A DNA stretch of 64,000 nucleotides from Halorientalis persicus (lineage in GTDB: Archaea; Halobacteriota; Halobacteria; Halobacteriales; Haloarculaceae). The position numbers were made by a program, and so were the translations under genes. Positions 7,670 to 16,156 of this stretch are shown here, piece by piece (positions within the stretch are counted from its first letter, which is position 1; every line of letters begins with the position of its first letter). The notes under the pieces were generated by a model. That model worked only from the letters and a program-made list of their open reading frames with translations, ran no database searches and had not been told where the DNA came from. Location of the stretch: contig NZ_FOCX01000003.1 in the NCBI RefSeq assembly GCF_900110215.1, positions 1 to 64,000 of the forward strand, read 5' to 3'.

Positions 7670-8721
7670 CGGGAGCCACCGCCAGTGCGCCCGGTTTTGC
7701 CCTCGCCGGTCAACTCGACGAACACGTCCTCCAGGTCCGGTTCGACCGTCGCGACGCTGGTGAGGGTCACGCTCCGCTCCCGGAGCAGGGCGGCCAGTTC
7801 GTAGAACCCGTCGCTGTCGGTCGCGACTTCGACGGTGGTGGTTCCGTCCCGGGAGGTCACGTCGGTCACGTCGAAGCGGTCGCGGACGGCCGCCAGCGTG
7901 TCGGCGTCGAGGTCGGGACTCGTGAGTCGGAACGCGCTGGTCTCGAAGCCCTGCCGGAGGTTCGCCACGGTGTCGTCGGCGACGATTCGGCCGTCGTTCA
8001 TGATGATTACGCGGTCACAGACGGCCTCGATCACGTCCATGTCGTGGCTGCTGATGACGGCTGTCAGCCCGCGTTCCTCGACGATCCGTCGGAGTTCCCG
8101 GCGCAGGGTCAGCGAACTCTCCACGTCTAGCCCTAGCGTGGGCTCGTCGAGAAAGACCACGTCGGCGTCGCTGGCGAGGACGCTGGCCAGCGACACCTTC
8201 TGTTTCATGCCCCGCGAGAGGTTCCGGACGGGCACGTCGGCCTTCTCTGCGAGGTCGAACTGGTCGAGCAGGCGGTCGTGGCGGTCGGCCACGGAGTCGG
8301 GGGCGACGCCGCCGATGGTGGCGAAGTAGCGCAGGTTCTCCCGGACGGTGAGCCGCCAGTAATCGTTGCGCGCGCCCTCCAGCATCGCGTCGACGTGGGC
8401 GTAGGCCTGCCGGGGGTCCTCGGCCACGTCGATCCCCTGGATCCGGACACGGCCCGCGTCGGGCACCACCATTCCCAGGATCGATTTGATCGTCGTCGTC
8501 TTCCCGGCCCCGTTCGGGCCGAGCAGGCCGACGACCGAGCCCGGTTCGATCCGGACCGACACGTCGTCGACCGCCGTGACGGCGTCGTCACCGCTTCCGA
8601 ACCGCTTGGTGAGCCCCTCGACGGCGATGGCCGCGGGCGCGTCGCCGTCCCGTACTTCCTCGCCATCGCTCGCTGTCTCCGGCCGAGCGCTCACCCCGGC
8701 CGTTCCCTGTCGGCTGGTCAC
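7666..8721 (-). CDS. ABC-2 type transporter, ATP-binding subunit
   Basis: ATPase partner of the downstream membrane gene. Visible are Walker A (GLLGPNGAGKTTTIKSI), Q-loop region, signature LSRGMKQKVSLA, Walker B VVFLDEPTLGLD and the H-loop ISSHD. Beyond the core, a C-terminal extension of about 100 residues resembles the regulatory domain common in drug/lipid-type ABC-2 ATPases. GTG at 8721 (VTSRQ) is taken as start; GTG 8694 is possible, while the upstream ATG at 8778 gives an implausible leader. Confidence 0.92.
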   Translation of the reverse strand: MTSRQGTAGVSARPETASDGEEVRDGDAPAAIAVEGLTKRFGSGDDAVTAVDDVSVRIEPGSVVGLLGPNGAGKTTTIKSILGMVVPDAGRVRIQGIDVAEDPRQAYAHVDAMLEGARNDYWRLTVRENLRYFATIGGVAPDSVADRHDRLLDQFDLAEKADVPVRNLSRGMKQKVSLASVLASDADVVFLDEPTLGLDVESSLTLRRELRRIVEERGLTAVISSHDMDVIEAVCDRVIIMNDGRIVADDTVANLRQGFETSAFRLTSPDLDADTLAAVRDRFDVTDVTSRDGTTTVEVATDSDGFYELAALLRERSVTLTSVATVEPDLEDVFVELTGEGKTGRTGGGSR

Positions 8722-8800
8722 TGCGCGCCCGTACGTGTGGCACGGAGAAAAGAAGCCCGCTGTGTGGTAGGGATTCACTAACGTAATGAAAGACCATGAG

Positions 8801-8810
8801 GTTTATTATC
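8801..8810 (+). promoter_or_regulatory. TATA-like box before the small ORF at 8858
   Basis: GTTTATTATC is an AT-rich block in GC-rich surroundings. Transcription would start near 8830 and give a leader of about 27 bases carrying the hairpin described at 8827-8854. Confidence 0.4.
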
Positions 8811-8826
8811 CCGGATGTCTCACGTT

Positions 8827-8854
8827 GGTGTACGGACGGAAGTCCGTGAGTACC
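8827..8854 (+). other. hairpin in the leader of the small ORF
   Basis: ACGGAC (8832-8837) and GTCCGT (8842-8847) form a perfect stem with a GGAA tetraloop. GGTGT (8827-8831) and GTACC (8850-8854) can extend it with wobble pairs and a two-base bulge. It ends 3 bases before the ATG at 8858, so it could mask translation initiation. Confidence 0.5.
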
Positions 8855-8857
8855 ACA

Positions 8858-9022
8858 ATGACAGATCGACAGCGGACAGACGCCGACGGTCGACCAGCCC
8901 CGATGGTTCCGGAGACGCCCACGCGACGCGTCCAGCCCGACGGCGGGCGCGCGGAGACGGCATCGAACGGCAAAGTGGTACTCGCGGAACGCGACGCACC
9001 CATCGTCCCGGAGCTCTCCTGA
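8858..9022 (+). CDS. small hypothetical protein
   Basis: A 54-residue frame (MTDRQRTDADGRPAPMVPETPTRR ... VVLAERDAPIVPELS) rich in Arg, Asp and Pro. It is supported only by position: an isolated intergenic stretch, a TATA-like box and a structured leader in front. An ATG further upstream at 8786 would remove the leader, but its extra residues look non-coding. No homologue recognised. Confidence 0.4.
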   Translation: MTDRQRTDADGRPAPMVPETPTRRVQPDGGRAETASNGKVVLAERDAPIVPELS

Positions 9023-9040
9023 GGCGTCTCGCACCGACTT

Positions 9041-9439
9041 TCACTCCCGATCACCAAGTCCCGGCAGCGCCGCCAGCGGGTTCCCGACCCCGAGGAGAAC
9101 ACAGGCTAACAGGACGAGATAGGTCATCAGTCCCCACGTCAGCGCGCCGAGGAGCCACGGCACGCGCCACAGCGCCAGCACGCCGAGGCCGGCCACCGCA
9201 CCGACGCCGACGAGCGCGACCGCCGGCCGCGCCCACAGTGCGAGCAGTCGGTCGGGATAGCGGAGGAAGGCCGCCTCGATGGCGAGCGCCCCGCCGACGC
9301 CGACGACGGGGGCTCGCGGATCGAGGAACGGGTCGCCGCCGATCAGCGTGCCGGCGGCGATGAGGGCCACCAGCGCACCGCCGGCCAGCACGCCGTCGCG
9401 CCGGAGCGTGGCACCCGCCGCGGCGGGCGGGTCGGTCAC
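9041..9439 (-). CDS. small four-helix membrane protein
   Basis: 132 residues from GTG 9439. Four to five hydrophobic segments (VLAGGALVALIAAGTLIGG; AVALVGVGAVAGLGVLALW; LTWGLMTYLVLLACVLLG). No motif recognised. The start overlaps the stop of the zinc-ribbon gene by 4 bases (GTGA), so the two are translationally coupled. Confidence 0.7.
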   Translation of the reverse strand: MTDPPAAAGATLRRDGVLAGGALVALIAAGTLIGGDPFLDPRAPVVGVGGALAIEAAFLRYPDRLLALWARPAVALVGVGAVAGLGVLALWRVPWLLGALTWGLMTYLVLLACVLLGVGNPLAALPGLGDRE

Positions 9440-9714
9440 CGTTCGGCCATCGGCGTCGAACACCGCAGACAGAGGGTCTGGCCGGCGACCCAGTTCACGT
9501 CCGTCGCCGCACAGGCCGGACAGCGGTAAGTCGCGTTGCCGTACTCGGTGGTGCCCCGGGGTGCGGCCAGATGGCCGTCGGCGACGACGCGCTCGACGAG
9601 TTCGGGGAACCGCTGGCGCTTGTACCGCGCCCGGTGGGCGAGGAACCGGCCGGGATCGGACGGGTCCGGACCGTGGAGGTCTTCCCAGGCGATGGCGATC
9701 TCGCCGTCGGCCAC
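9436..9714 (-). CDS. zinc-ribbon protein
   Basis: About 92 residues with a helical basic N-terminal part (FLAHRARYKRQRFPELVERVVADG) and a C-terminal ribbon (YRCPACAATDV ... TLCLRCSTPMAER), two CxxC pairs. GTG 9714 is the first standard start. However, the frame is open back to the upstream gene's stop at 9772 and reads TPLFEAAAAPLQQTARS, which looks coding, so the real start may be a non-standard codon further up. Probably an operon with its two neighbours. Confidence 0.65.
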   Translation of the reverse strand: MADGEIAIAWEDLHGPDPSDPGRFLAHRARYKRQRFPELVERVVADGHLAAPRGTTEYGNATYRCPACAATDVNWVAGQTLCLRCSTPMAER

Positions 9715-9771
9715 GCTCCGGGCCGTCTGCTGGAGCGGCGCGGCGGCGGCCTCGAACAGCGGCGTCGTCCC

Positions 9772-10200
9772 CTAGCGCTGGGGACTGTCGACCGTCTCGG
9801 CGGCCGCCTCGTAGGCCTCGGCGGCCTCGTCGTAGGCCGTGGCGGCGTCGTCCAGCCCGCCGGCGACCCGACAGTCCGCGACGAGCTCGTCGAGACAGGC
9901 CCGCTGGACCGGGTGATCGAGCGCCCGGTCGAGATCGCGGGCGACTGCGACCCCCTCCACGCCGCGGTGGGTGGCTGGCGAGGGCCGGTCCGCGACGCGG
10001 TAGGCGACCGCGGCGATCACGAACGACGCGAGGCCGTTCCCGACCCAGCCGTTCTCGTCGGCCTCGAACGGGTCCTGTCCCTCCCGTGGCTCCGCCAGGC
10101 ACGCCCACGCGGCTCGCGTGAACGCGTCACCGGCCCGTTCGTACTCCCGTTCGGCGAGCGCGGCGACGGCCCGTGCCCGGTGGTCGTCGGCAGTCGACAT
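9772..10200 (-). CDS. helical repeat-like hypothetical protein
   Basis: 142 residues, almost all helix: ARAVAALAEREYERAGDAFTRAAW at the N-terminus and DDAATAYDEAAEAYEAAAET at the C-terminus resemble TPR-type helices. It may be a small adaptor. First gene of a leftward trio (helical protein, zinc ribbon, membrane protein) that faces away from the nuclease-like gene at 10288; the 87-bp gap would hold both promoters. Confidence 0.7.
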   Translation of the reverse strand: MSTADDHRARAVAALAEREYERAGDAFTRAAWACLAEPREGQDPFEADENGWVGNGLASFVIAAVAYRVADRPSPATHRGVEGVAVARDLDRALDHPVQRACLDELVADCRVAGGLDDAATAYDEAAEAYEAAAETVDSPQR

Positions 10201-10287
10201 ACCCCATCCAGGGGCCGGGCCGGCACAAACGTTGCGTGCCCGGCGAGCGGTCCCAGTCTTCAAGTCGGGACTCGCCGAAGGTTGGCC

Positions 10288-11535
10288 ATGGCAACCGCGG
10301 CGCTGACGGAACCGCACGTCCTCGCGGGCGCGAAAGCGCGCCTGTTCCCCGAGGACGGCACCGATGCCTACGCCGTCGTCGACACCCAGTTCGCCCAGAA
10401 TCGCTGGATCGACGACCAGCCGATCGACCCCGACGTGCAGGCCCTGCTCGCCCCGTTCAACCACGTACGGGTGGGGTCGGGCTACCCCGATCTGGTGGGG
10501 GTCCCCGCGGTCGAAAACGATCTGCTGGCGGTCGACCGCGTGGGCGACCGCCCGCCCCTGCTGGCCGTCGAGGCGAAGGGACGGACGACGACGGGGACCG
10601 CCGACGTGGAGCGGGGGATCGTCCAGGCGTACGACCGACTGCACGAGGCCAACGTCGCGATGGTCGCCGCGCCCGCGGGCTCGATCCCACAGTCGGCGCG
10701 GACGCTGGCCCGCGAGCTGAACGTCGGGATTCTGGCCGTCGCCGAGGACGGGGCGGTGACGCCGGAAGTCCGGCCCCGCGTCGTGGGCGCGCGGCCGACC
10801 GGTGAGGCCGACGCCATCCGCTTCCAGGCCAGCGCACAGGGCGTCGCCGACCGGAACTTCGGGCTGAACCACCCGAAGAACTACCTCGCCTACCCGCTGG
10901 CGCTGGTCCACGAGGGCGACACCGAGGCCCTGATCGAGGAGCGGGTCGTCGGCGCGACCGACGCGGCCCGGGCCGGCGCGACCTTCCTCGACCTGATCGA
11001 GGACCGACCCACCGACACGCGGCTGACCGCGCTGGGTGAGGAAGTCGTCCGGTTCGCCCTCCGGGAGTACGGGAGCGTCGACGCGGCGCTCGAACAGTTC
11101 CGCGAGTGGAAACGCTCGCGCACGCGGTTCTGTGACCTCGCGCCGCGCTGGGGCCAGCTCACTCGTCGCGTCGTCTACCAGTACCCCGCCACGCAGTTGC
11201 TGGTCGAGCGGCTCCAGCGGCTGGCCGACGACGGCCAGCCCGAGCCGTCGCTGGTGCAACTGGTCGAGTACTGCCACGGGACGCACCCGACGTTCACCGT
11301 CGAGTTGTTCCTCCGGGGGACCGACGACGTGCGCCAGCGGGTCCTCACCGCCGAGGGCGATCTCCGGCGGGACGCGCTGACCGAGGGCGGCGTGTACCAC
11401 TCGCCGACCGTGTTCCAGTTGAAGACGATGCTGTACCACGCCGGGCTCGTCACGACGACGGGTGTGGAGCCCGCGACCCTCGATCCCGAGACCGACGAGT
11501 GGGCGCTCCGGGAGCCGCTCGCCCGGTTCCGATAA
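10288..11535 (+). CDS. PD-(D/E)xK nuclease-like protein
   Basis: 415 residues. Residues 65-97 match the catalytic core of the restriction-endonuclease-like fold: GYPDLVGV (P67-D68), a linker, then PPLLAVEAKGR (E95-A-K97). Next comes VERGIVQAYDRLHEANVAMVAAP, typical of the helix and strand after the ExK. The remaining 240 residues contain a helical region with FREWKRSRTRFCDLAPRWGQL and a C-terminal winged-helix-like end. It could act on DNA in repair or defence, but the partner genes give no clear lead. ATG 10288 gives a natural start; the frame is open further upstream but only as antisense of the neighbour. Confidence 0.8.
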   Translation: MATAALTEPHVLAGAKARLFPEDGTDAYAVVDTQFAQNRWIDDQPIDPDVQALLAPFNHVRVGSGYPDLVGVPAVENDLLAVDRVGDRPPLLAVEAKGRTTTGTADVERGIVQAYDRLHEANVAMVAAPAGSIPQSARTLARELNVGILAVAEDGAVTPEVRPRVVGARPTGEADAIRFQASAQGVADRNFGLNHPKNYLAYPLALVHEGDTEALIEERVVGATDAARAGATFLDLIEDRPTDTRLTALGEEVVRFALREYGSVDAALEQFREWKRSRTRFCDLAPRWGQLTRRVVYQYPATQLLVERLQRLADDGQPEPSLVQLVEYCHGTHPTFTVELFLRGTDDVRQRVLTAEGDLRRDALTEGGVYHSPTVFQLKTMLYHAGLVTTTGVEPATLDPETDEWALREPLARFR

Positions 11536-11575
11536 CGGTCGGGCAACTAATGTGGCCACGAGCCGACTCGACCGT

Positions 11576-12640
11576 ATGTCCAGTTCCTACTCGGGCGATC
11601 TCGACCCGGCCGTCTTCGAGGAGATGGTGGAGGCGGTCGGTGTCGGCGTCGCGATTTACGACGCTGAAGGGGTGTTTCGGTACGTCAACGCCGCGTACGC
11701 GGATCTGCTGGAGACCACTCGCGACGACCTCGTCGGCCGGCCCGTCTGGTCGGTCGCGACCGAACTCGAAGCCGACCGATTCGACGACTACTGGGACTCG
11801 TTCTCGGAGGGTGAGACCCGGGCCGCAGACACCGAACACGCGGTGGGGGAGCGGACGGTCCCGGTCTCGACGGTGACGACCCGCCGCCGGATCGACGGCA
11901 CGCCGTACAACTTCGGGACGATCCGCGATCGGTCGGAGCTTCGGGCCCGCGAGCGCGAACTCGAAGCACAGAACGAGCGGCTCGACACCTTCGCCGGCAT
12001 CGTCGCCCACGACCTCCGCAATCCGCTGAACGTCGCCCACTCCTACCTCGAACTCCTGCGTGCCGACGGCGACAGCGACGAACTGGAGATGATCGACAGC
12101 GCCCTCTCGCGAATGGAAATCCTCATCGATGACCTCCTGACGCTAGCCCGGGAGGGGGAGATGGTCGGTGAACCCGAACCCGCCTCGCTCGCCACCGTCG
12201 CTCACGACGCCTGGTCGACTGTCGAGACCGGCGACGCCGACCTCACCGTCGCGGCCGACGCGGCCGTCGTCGCCGATCCGCGTCGGCTCCGGCAACTCTT
12301 CGAGAACCTCTTTCGCAACGCTGTCGAACACGGGTCCACGAGTCCCCGGACGCAAGCTCCCGATGACGCGGTCGAACACGGCGACCGGTCGGTCTCGGTC
12401 CGGGTCGACACCATCGACCACGGCTTCGTCGTCGCGGACGACGGGCCTGGATTGCCGGAGGGTGACCGTGACTGGCTGTTCGAGCCGGGCGAGTCCGGTG
12501 ACCCCGACGGCTCCGGGATCGGACTGGCCATCGTCGCCGAGATCGCGAAGGCACACGGCTGGTCTGTCACCGCGGCCGACCGCGAGGGGGACGACACGGG
12601 TGCGCGGTTCGTCTTCGAGGGCGTCGAGTTCGCGGACTGA
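11576..12640 (+). CDS. PAS-domain sensor histidine kinase
   Basis: 354-residue soluble kinase: one PAS domain (about 10-120), a short coiled linker (RARERELEAQNERLDTFA), DHp with VAHDLRNPLN (His145), and an HATPase domain with the N box ENLFRNAVEH, DDGPGLPEGDRDWLF and GSGIGLAIV. No membrane segment or receiver. It ends 2 bases from the convergent kinase at 12643. ATG 11576 chosen because upstream codons in the frame overlap the end of the nuclease gene. Confidence 0.92.
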   Translation: MSSSYSGDLDPAVFEEMVEAVGVGVAIYDAEGVFRYVNAAYADLLETTRDDLVGRPVWSVATELEADRFDDYWDSFSEGETRAADTEHAVGERTVPVSTVTTRRRIDGTPYNFGTIRDRSELRARERELEAQNERLDTFAGIVAHDLRNPLNVAHSYLELLRADGDSDELEMIDSALSRMEILIDDLLTLAREGEMVGEPEPASLATVAHDAWSTVETGDADLTVAADAAVVADPRRLRQLFENLFRNAVEHGSTSPRTQAPDDAVEHGDRSVSVRVDTIDHGFVVADDGPGLPEGDRDWLFEPGESGDPDGSGIGLAIVAEIAKAHGWSVTAADREGDDTGARFVFEGVEFAD

Positions 12641-12642
12641 GA

Positions 12643-15558
12643 TCACCGCGGGAGCGTAATCGCGACCGTCGTGCCGCCCTCGTTCTCTTCGAGCGTCAGC
12701 TCGCCGCTGTGTTTGTCGACGACCCAGCGCACGAGCCACAGTCCCAGTCCCTGGGTGTGCTGGAGCTGGGTGATCTCCTGGTCGCCGGCCACCACGTCCC
12801 ACTCGGACTCGGGGAGGCCGGGGCCGTCGTCGCTGACCCGGATGGTGACGGTGTCCGGGCTCGGCCCGTCCGCGAGCTCGACCTCGACGCTCGTCCGGTC
12901 GCCGTGCTCGACGGCGTTCTCGACGAGTTCCTCGATCCCGACCAGCAGGTGGTGGCTAAAGGCGACGGTGCCGTCGGTCGCGGTCGTGAGGCCGGCCTCG
13001 GGGTAGCCCGCAACGACCTCCTCTCGGATTTGCTCGCCGGCCTCCGTGACGGGGATCGAGGTCACTTCGTCACCGTCCATCCGGAGGACGCGCTGGATCG
13101 TCCGGGCGGTGTCGGAGGCGTCGACCAGCGACGAACTCGCCTCGAAGATCCGCTGGGCGAACTCGTCGATCCGGTCGCTGGTGTCGCTCTGCAGGAGCGT
13201 CTCGGCGTACCCCTGGATGACGGTCGTCTCGTTGCGGAGGTTGTGCCGGAGCAGGCGGTGGAGCACCTGCAGGTGGGTCTCGCGCTGGGCCAGATCGGTC
13301 ACGTCGGTCAGGACGACGAACGCTCGCTGGCCGTCGGCACTCTCGTAGGGCACCGTCTTGAGGATGTACTGCTTGCGCTCGGTGCCGGTCTGGGTGGTCA
13401 CTTCGCGCTCGATACTCGCGCCCGGCGTCGTGACGGGTGCCATGGCCTCGGCGACGCCGTCGGGCACGGCCGACCGCACGTCCGCGAGGGGCCGGTCGGT
13501 GAGGTAGCGGTCGGTCTCGTCACAGAGGGCGGCGAAGGCGGCGTTGGCCCGGCTGACGACCGCGCCGTCGTCGGTGTACTCCACGTCGGCGACCGGATCG
13601 GACAGCGTCTCGAACAGTTCGGTGAACCGCTGGCGGTTGCGCGAGGCGGCCTGCTGGGCCGACCGCAACGCCGAGAGATCCCGCACCGTGCCGACGACGC
13701 CGTCCCCGTAGGCACTGGAGAACGGGGCCGTCCGAATCCGACTGGGGACGCGGTCGCCGTCACGGCTCCGGAGGTCGGTCTCCACGTCGGTCGGGCGGTC
13801 CAGATCGGCGATTTCGGCGGCGATCGCCTCCGGGACGAACTTCCCGATGTCGTGGCCGGTTAGCGCCTCGCGGTCGTACCCGACGGCGGTCGCGAACTGG
13901 TCGGTCGCGAGCGTGATCGTCCCGTCGGCATCGAGCGTGAACAGCTTGTCCTCGGCGGCCTCGACGACGGCCTCGTAGCGGCGGAGTTCCTCCTCGCGGG
14001 TGACCATCTCGAAGGCCGCGGCGGCGGTCTCGGCGAGCAGTTCCACCAGCCGGAGTTCGTCGTCGGTGAACGCCTCGTCGTCGCGGGTGCCGAAGCTGAG
14101 CGTGCGTCGCTCGCCGAGCGGGCAGTAGCCGCCGATATCGATCCCGCCGCGGTCGTAGTCGTCGGTCTGCTCGCCGAGATCATCGCGGACGACGAGTCGC
14201 TGTTCGGTGTAGGCGGTCCCGACCGGTCCCTCGTCGGGGTCGTAGTCGGGGCGCTCGCCCATCACGCCCGCCACCGCCTCGGAGGTGGCGATGGGCACGA
14301 GCTGGTCGGTCTCGGAGTCGTGTTCGCGGACGGCGGCCAGATCGAACTCGAAGACCTCGCGGATGGTCTCGACGACGAGTTTGGCCACCTCGTCGGTCGT
14401 GGTCGCGGCCATCATGTCCTGCGTACTTTCGAGGATCCCGCTGAGGATGTTCTGGCGGCGGCGCTGGCGGCTGATATCCCGGAGGGTCCCGACGGTCCCG
14501 GTGAACTCGCCGTCCTCCGAGAGGGGGCGGAGGGTCATCCGATCGGTCGCCGGAAGGCGCTTGCCGTCCTTGGTGATCAGTTCCACGTCGAGTTTGGCGA
14601 TGGGCATCCCCTCGTGGTCGGCCTGTTTCCGGAGCAGGTCACGGAGCGCGTCCTCGGCTTCGGCGACGGTCTGGTCGTCTTTGATGATGTGGACCGACGA
14701 GCCGAGCAGTTCCTCGCGGTCGTACCCCGTCATCTCACAGAGGGCGTCGTTGACGAAGGTGAACCGGCCCGCCGGGTCGAGGATGTAGACGGCGTCACCG
14801 ACGGTCTCGACCAGGTGTTCGTAGCGGGCCTGCTGGGCCTCGCGCTCTTTGCGCTCGGTGACTTCCCGGCCGTACAGCGACAGCCCCTCGGCCGAGGGGT
14901 AGGCGGTCACCTCGAACCACTGTTCGGTCGCCGCCGTCTGGACCTCCGTCGTGACGGTCGCACCCTCCGCCATCGCCCCTTCGAGCGCCGGCCGGAGCTG
15001 CTCGGCCATGGTCGGCGAGAGGTGCTCCCAGAACGGATCGCCGCGAACGTCGCCGTCCACGTCCTGCAGGACCGACGCCATCGCGTTGTTCAGGTAGGTG
15101 ATCCGGAACTCGTCGTCCAGTGCCAGCACCCCGTCACTGATCCGCTGGAGTGCCTGTTCGGGCACCGCTCGCTCGTCGGCCGACCGTGGGCGCTCGTCCA
15201 GCCGATGCTGGAGCTTCACCTCGAGCATCTCCCAGCCGTCCGCGGGTTCCCAGTTGAACACGTCCGTGACGCCGCGTTCGATCCCGGCCGTCACCACGTC
15301 CGCCGTCGTCGTCACCCAGATCGCGGGCCGATCGGTCAGCCCGCCGTGATCCGGCACGGTATCGGTGAACACGAGCGTCAACCGCCCGTCCTCGGGTGTG
15401 GGGCCCCGCTCGTCGAGTGGCCCGAACTGCTCGACCGACAGCGACGACAACGACCGGAGTCCGCGCCGCAACGCCTCGGCCGCCACCGGATACCGCTCGT
15501 CGTAGTAGACGACCGCTTCCGGGAGTATTTCGCGTGATACCGACTCCGGTACCGTCAT
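12643..15558 (-). CDS. multi-PAS/GAF sensor histidine kinase
   Basis: 971 residues from ATG 15558. N-terminal 130 residues resemble a pseudo-receiver (VVYYDERYPVAAEALRRGL ... LTLVFTDTVPDHGGL, no phosphoacceptor pocket recognised). Then come PAS (about 140-240), PAS (about 245-365), GAF (about 375-540), PAS (about 545-655) and PAS (about 660-765). DHp has LHRLLRHNLRNETTVIQGY (His772), and the HATPase ends in GLGLWLVRWVVDKHSG. Soluble, many ligand slots, signal unknown. The ATG ten codons upstream (15585) is possible but less likely. No response regulator next to it. Confidence 0.92.
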   Translation of the reverse strand: MTVPESVSREILPEAVVYYDERYPVAAEALRRGLRSLSSLSVEQFGPLDERGPTPEDGRLTLVFTDTVPDHGGLTDRPAIWVTTTADVVTAGIERGVTDVFNWEPADGWEMLEVKLQHRLDERPRSADERAVPEQALQRISDGVLALDDEFRITYLNNAMASVLQDVDGDVRGDPFWEHLSPTMAEQLRPALEGAMAEGATVTTEVQTAATEQWFEVTAYPSAEGLSLYGREVTERKEREAQQARYEHLVETVGDAVYILDPAGRFTFVNDALCEMTGYDREELLGSSVHIIKDDQTVAEAEDALRDLLRKQADHEGMPIAKLDVELITKDGKRLPATDRMTLRPLSEDGEFTGTVGTLRDISRQRRRQNILSGILESTQDMMAATTTDEVAKLVVETIREVFEFDLAAVREHDSETDQLVPIATSEAVAGVMGERPDYDPDEGPVGTAYTEQRLVVRDDLGEQTDDYDRGGIDIGGYCPLGERRTLSFGTRDDEAFTDDELRLVELLAETAAAAFEMVTREEELRRYEAVVEAAEDKLFTLDADGTITLATDQFATAVGYDREALTGHDIGKFVPEAIAAEIADLDRPTDVETDLRSRDGDRVPSRIRTAPFSSAYGDGVVGTVRDLSALRSAQQAASRNRQRFTELFETLSDPVADVEYTDDGAVVSRANAAFAALCDETDRYLTDRPLADVRSAVPDGVAEAMAPVTTPGASIEREVTTQTGTERKQYILKTVPYESADGQRAFVVLTDVTDLAQRETHLQVLHRLLRHNLRNETTVIQGYAETLLQSDTSDRIDEFAQRIFEASSSLVDASDTARTIQRVLRMDGDEVTSIPVTEAGEQIREEVVAGYPEAGLTTATDGTVAFSHHLLVGIEELVENAVEHGDRTSVEVELADGPSPDTVTIRVSDDGPGLPESEWDVVAGDQEITQLQHTQGLGLWLVRWVVDKHSGELTLEENEGGTTVAITLPR

Positions 15559-15664
15559 TACTGGACACAGGACCCCGACGTACATCAGCGTTCGCCGCCG
15601 TTACCACAATTGATACCGAATCGGGGGGACGGCGCTGGACGCCGCCCCGGACCGTGGAAGATAC

Positions 15665-15675
15665 CTTTTTGTATT
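15665..15675 (+). promoter_or_regulatory. promoter of the queDEC operon
   Basis: The T-rich TATA-like element CTTTTTGTATT is centred about 25 bases before the ATG at 15695, placing transcription start at or next to the start codon, as expected for a leaderless haloarchaeal mRNA. Confidence 0.55.
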
Positions 15676-15694
15676 CGCCCGGTAATCCTGTGGT

Positions 15695-16156
15695 ATGACC
15701 GATACCGTCGCAGGGGAGCGACGCGACGCCGACGCTCTCACGGACGCGGGCGAGCGGACGCTACACGTCGGCCGGGATCGGCCGATTCGCATCAGTACGG
15801 GCCATCGAATCCGGCATCACGACGGGAAGTGTGCGCGGCCACACGGTCACAACTACGAGATCAGCGTGGCCGTGACCGGCGACCTGACCGAAGAAGGGTG
15901 GGTCGTCGACAAGGGCGATATTACTCAGATAATCTCCGAGTGGGATCACCGCTTCCTCGTCGAGCGGGACGATCCGCTGGTCGAGGCCTTCGAGGAAAGC
16001 GGCGACGGCGACGCACTGGTCGTCCTCGATCACCCGCCGACCGCCGAGGTGATGAGCGTCGTCCTCGAACGCCGACTCGCCGAACGCCTCCCCGACACGG
16101 TCTCGGACGTGGCCGTCGAGGTGGCCGAGACCGGCGAACTCTGTGCGGGGTACTGA
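15695..16156 (+). CDS. queD: 6-carboxytetrahydropterin synthase
   Basis: Second step of preQ0 synthesis: turns dihydroneopterin triphosphate into 6-carboxytetrahydropterin. The 153 residues show the zinc-binding set STGHRI and RPHGHNYEI, the catalytic Cys in GKCARPHGH, and WDHRFL. In archaea preQ0 feeds archaeosine in the tRNA D loop. First gene of queD-queE-queC; its TGA overlaps the ATG of queE (TGATG). Confidence 0.95.
   Translation: MTDTVAGERRDADALTDAGERTLHVGRDRPIRISTGHRIRHHDGKCARPHGHNYEISVAVTGDLTEEGWVVDKGDITQIISEWDHRFLVERDDPLVEAFEESGDGDALVVLDHPPTAEVMSVVLERRLAERLPDTVSDVAVEVAETGELCAGY

Noticed and set aside
5054-7804. Very long open frame on the plus strand (916 codons)
   Set aside because: It runs antisense across the genes at 4820-5635, 5747-6469, 6530-6859 and the ABC permease, lacks any domain, and is the usual by-product of GC-rich third positions.
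10288-11535. Calling the 415-residue protein a restriction enzyme
   Set aside because: The PD-(D/E)xK pattern is present but there is no methyltransferase or specificity gene nearby, so only the fold-level statement is supported.
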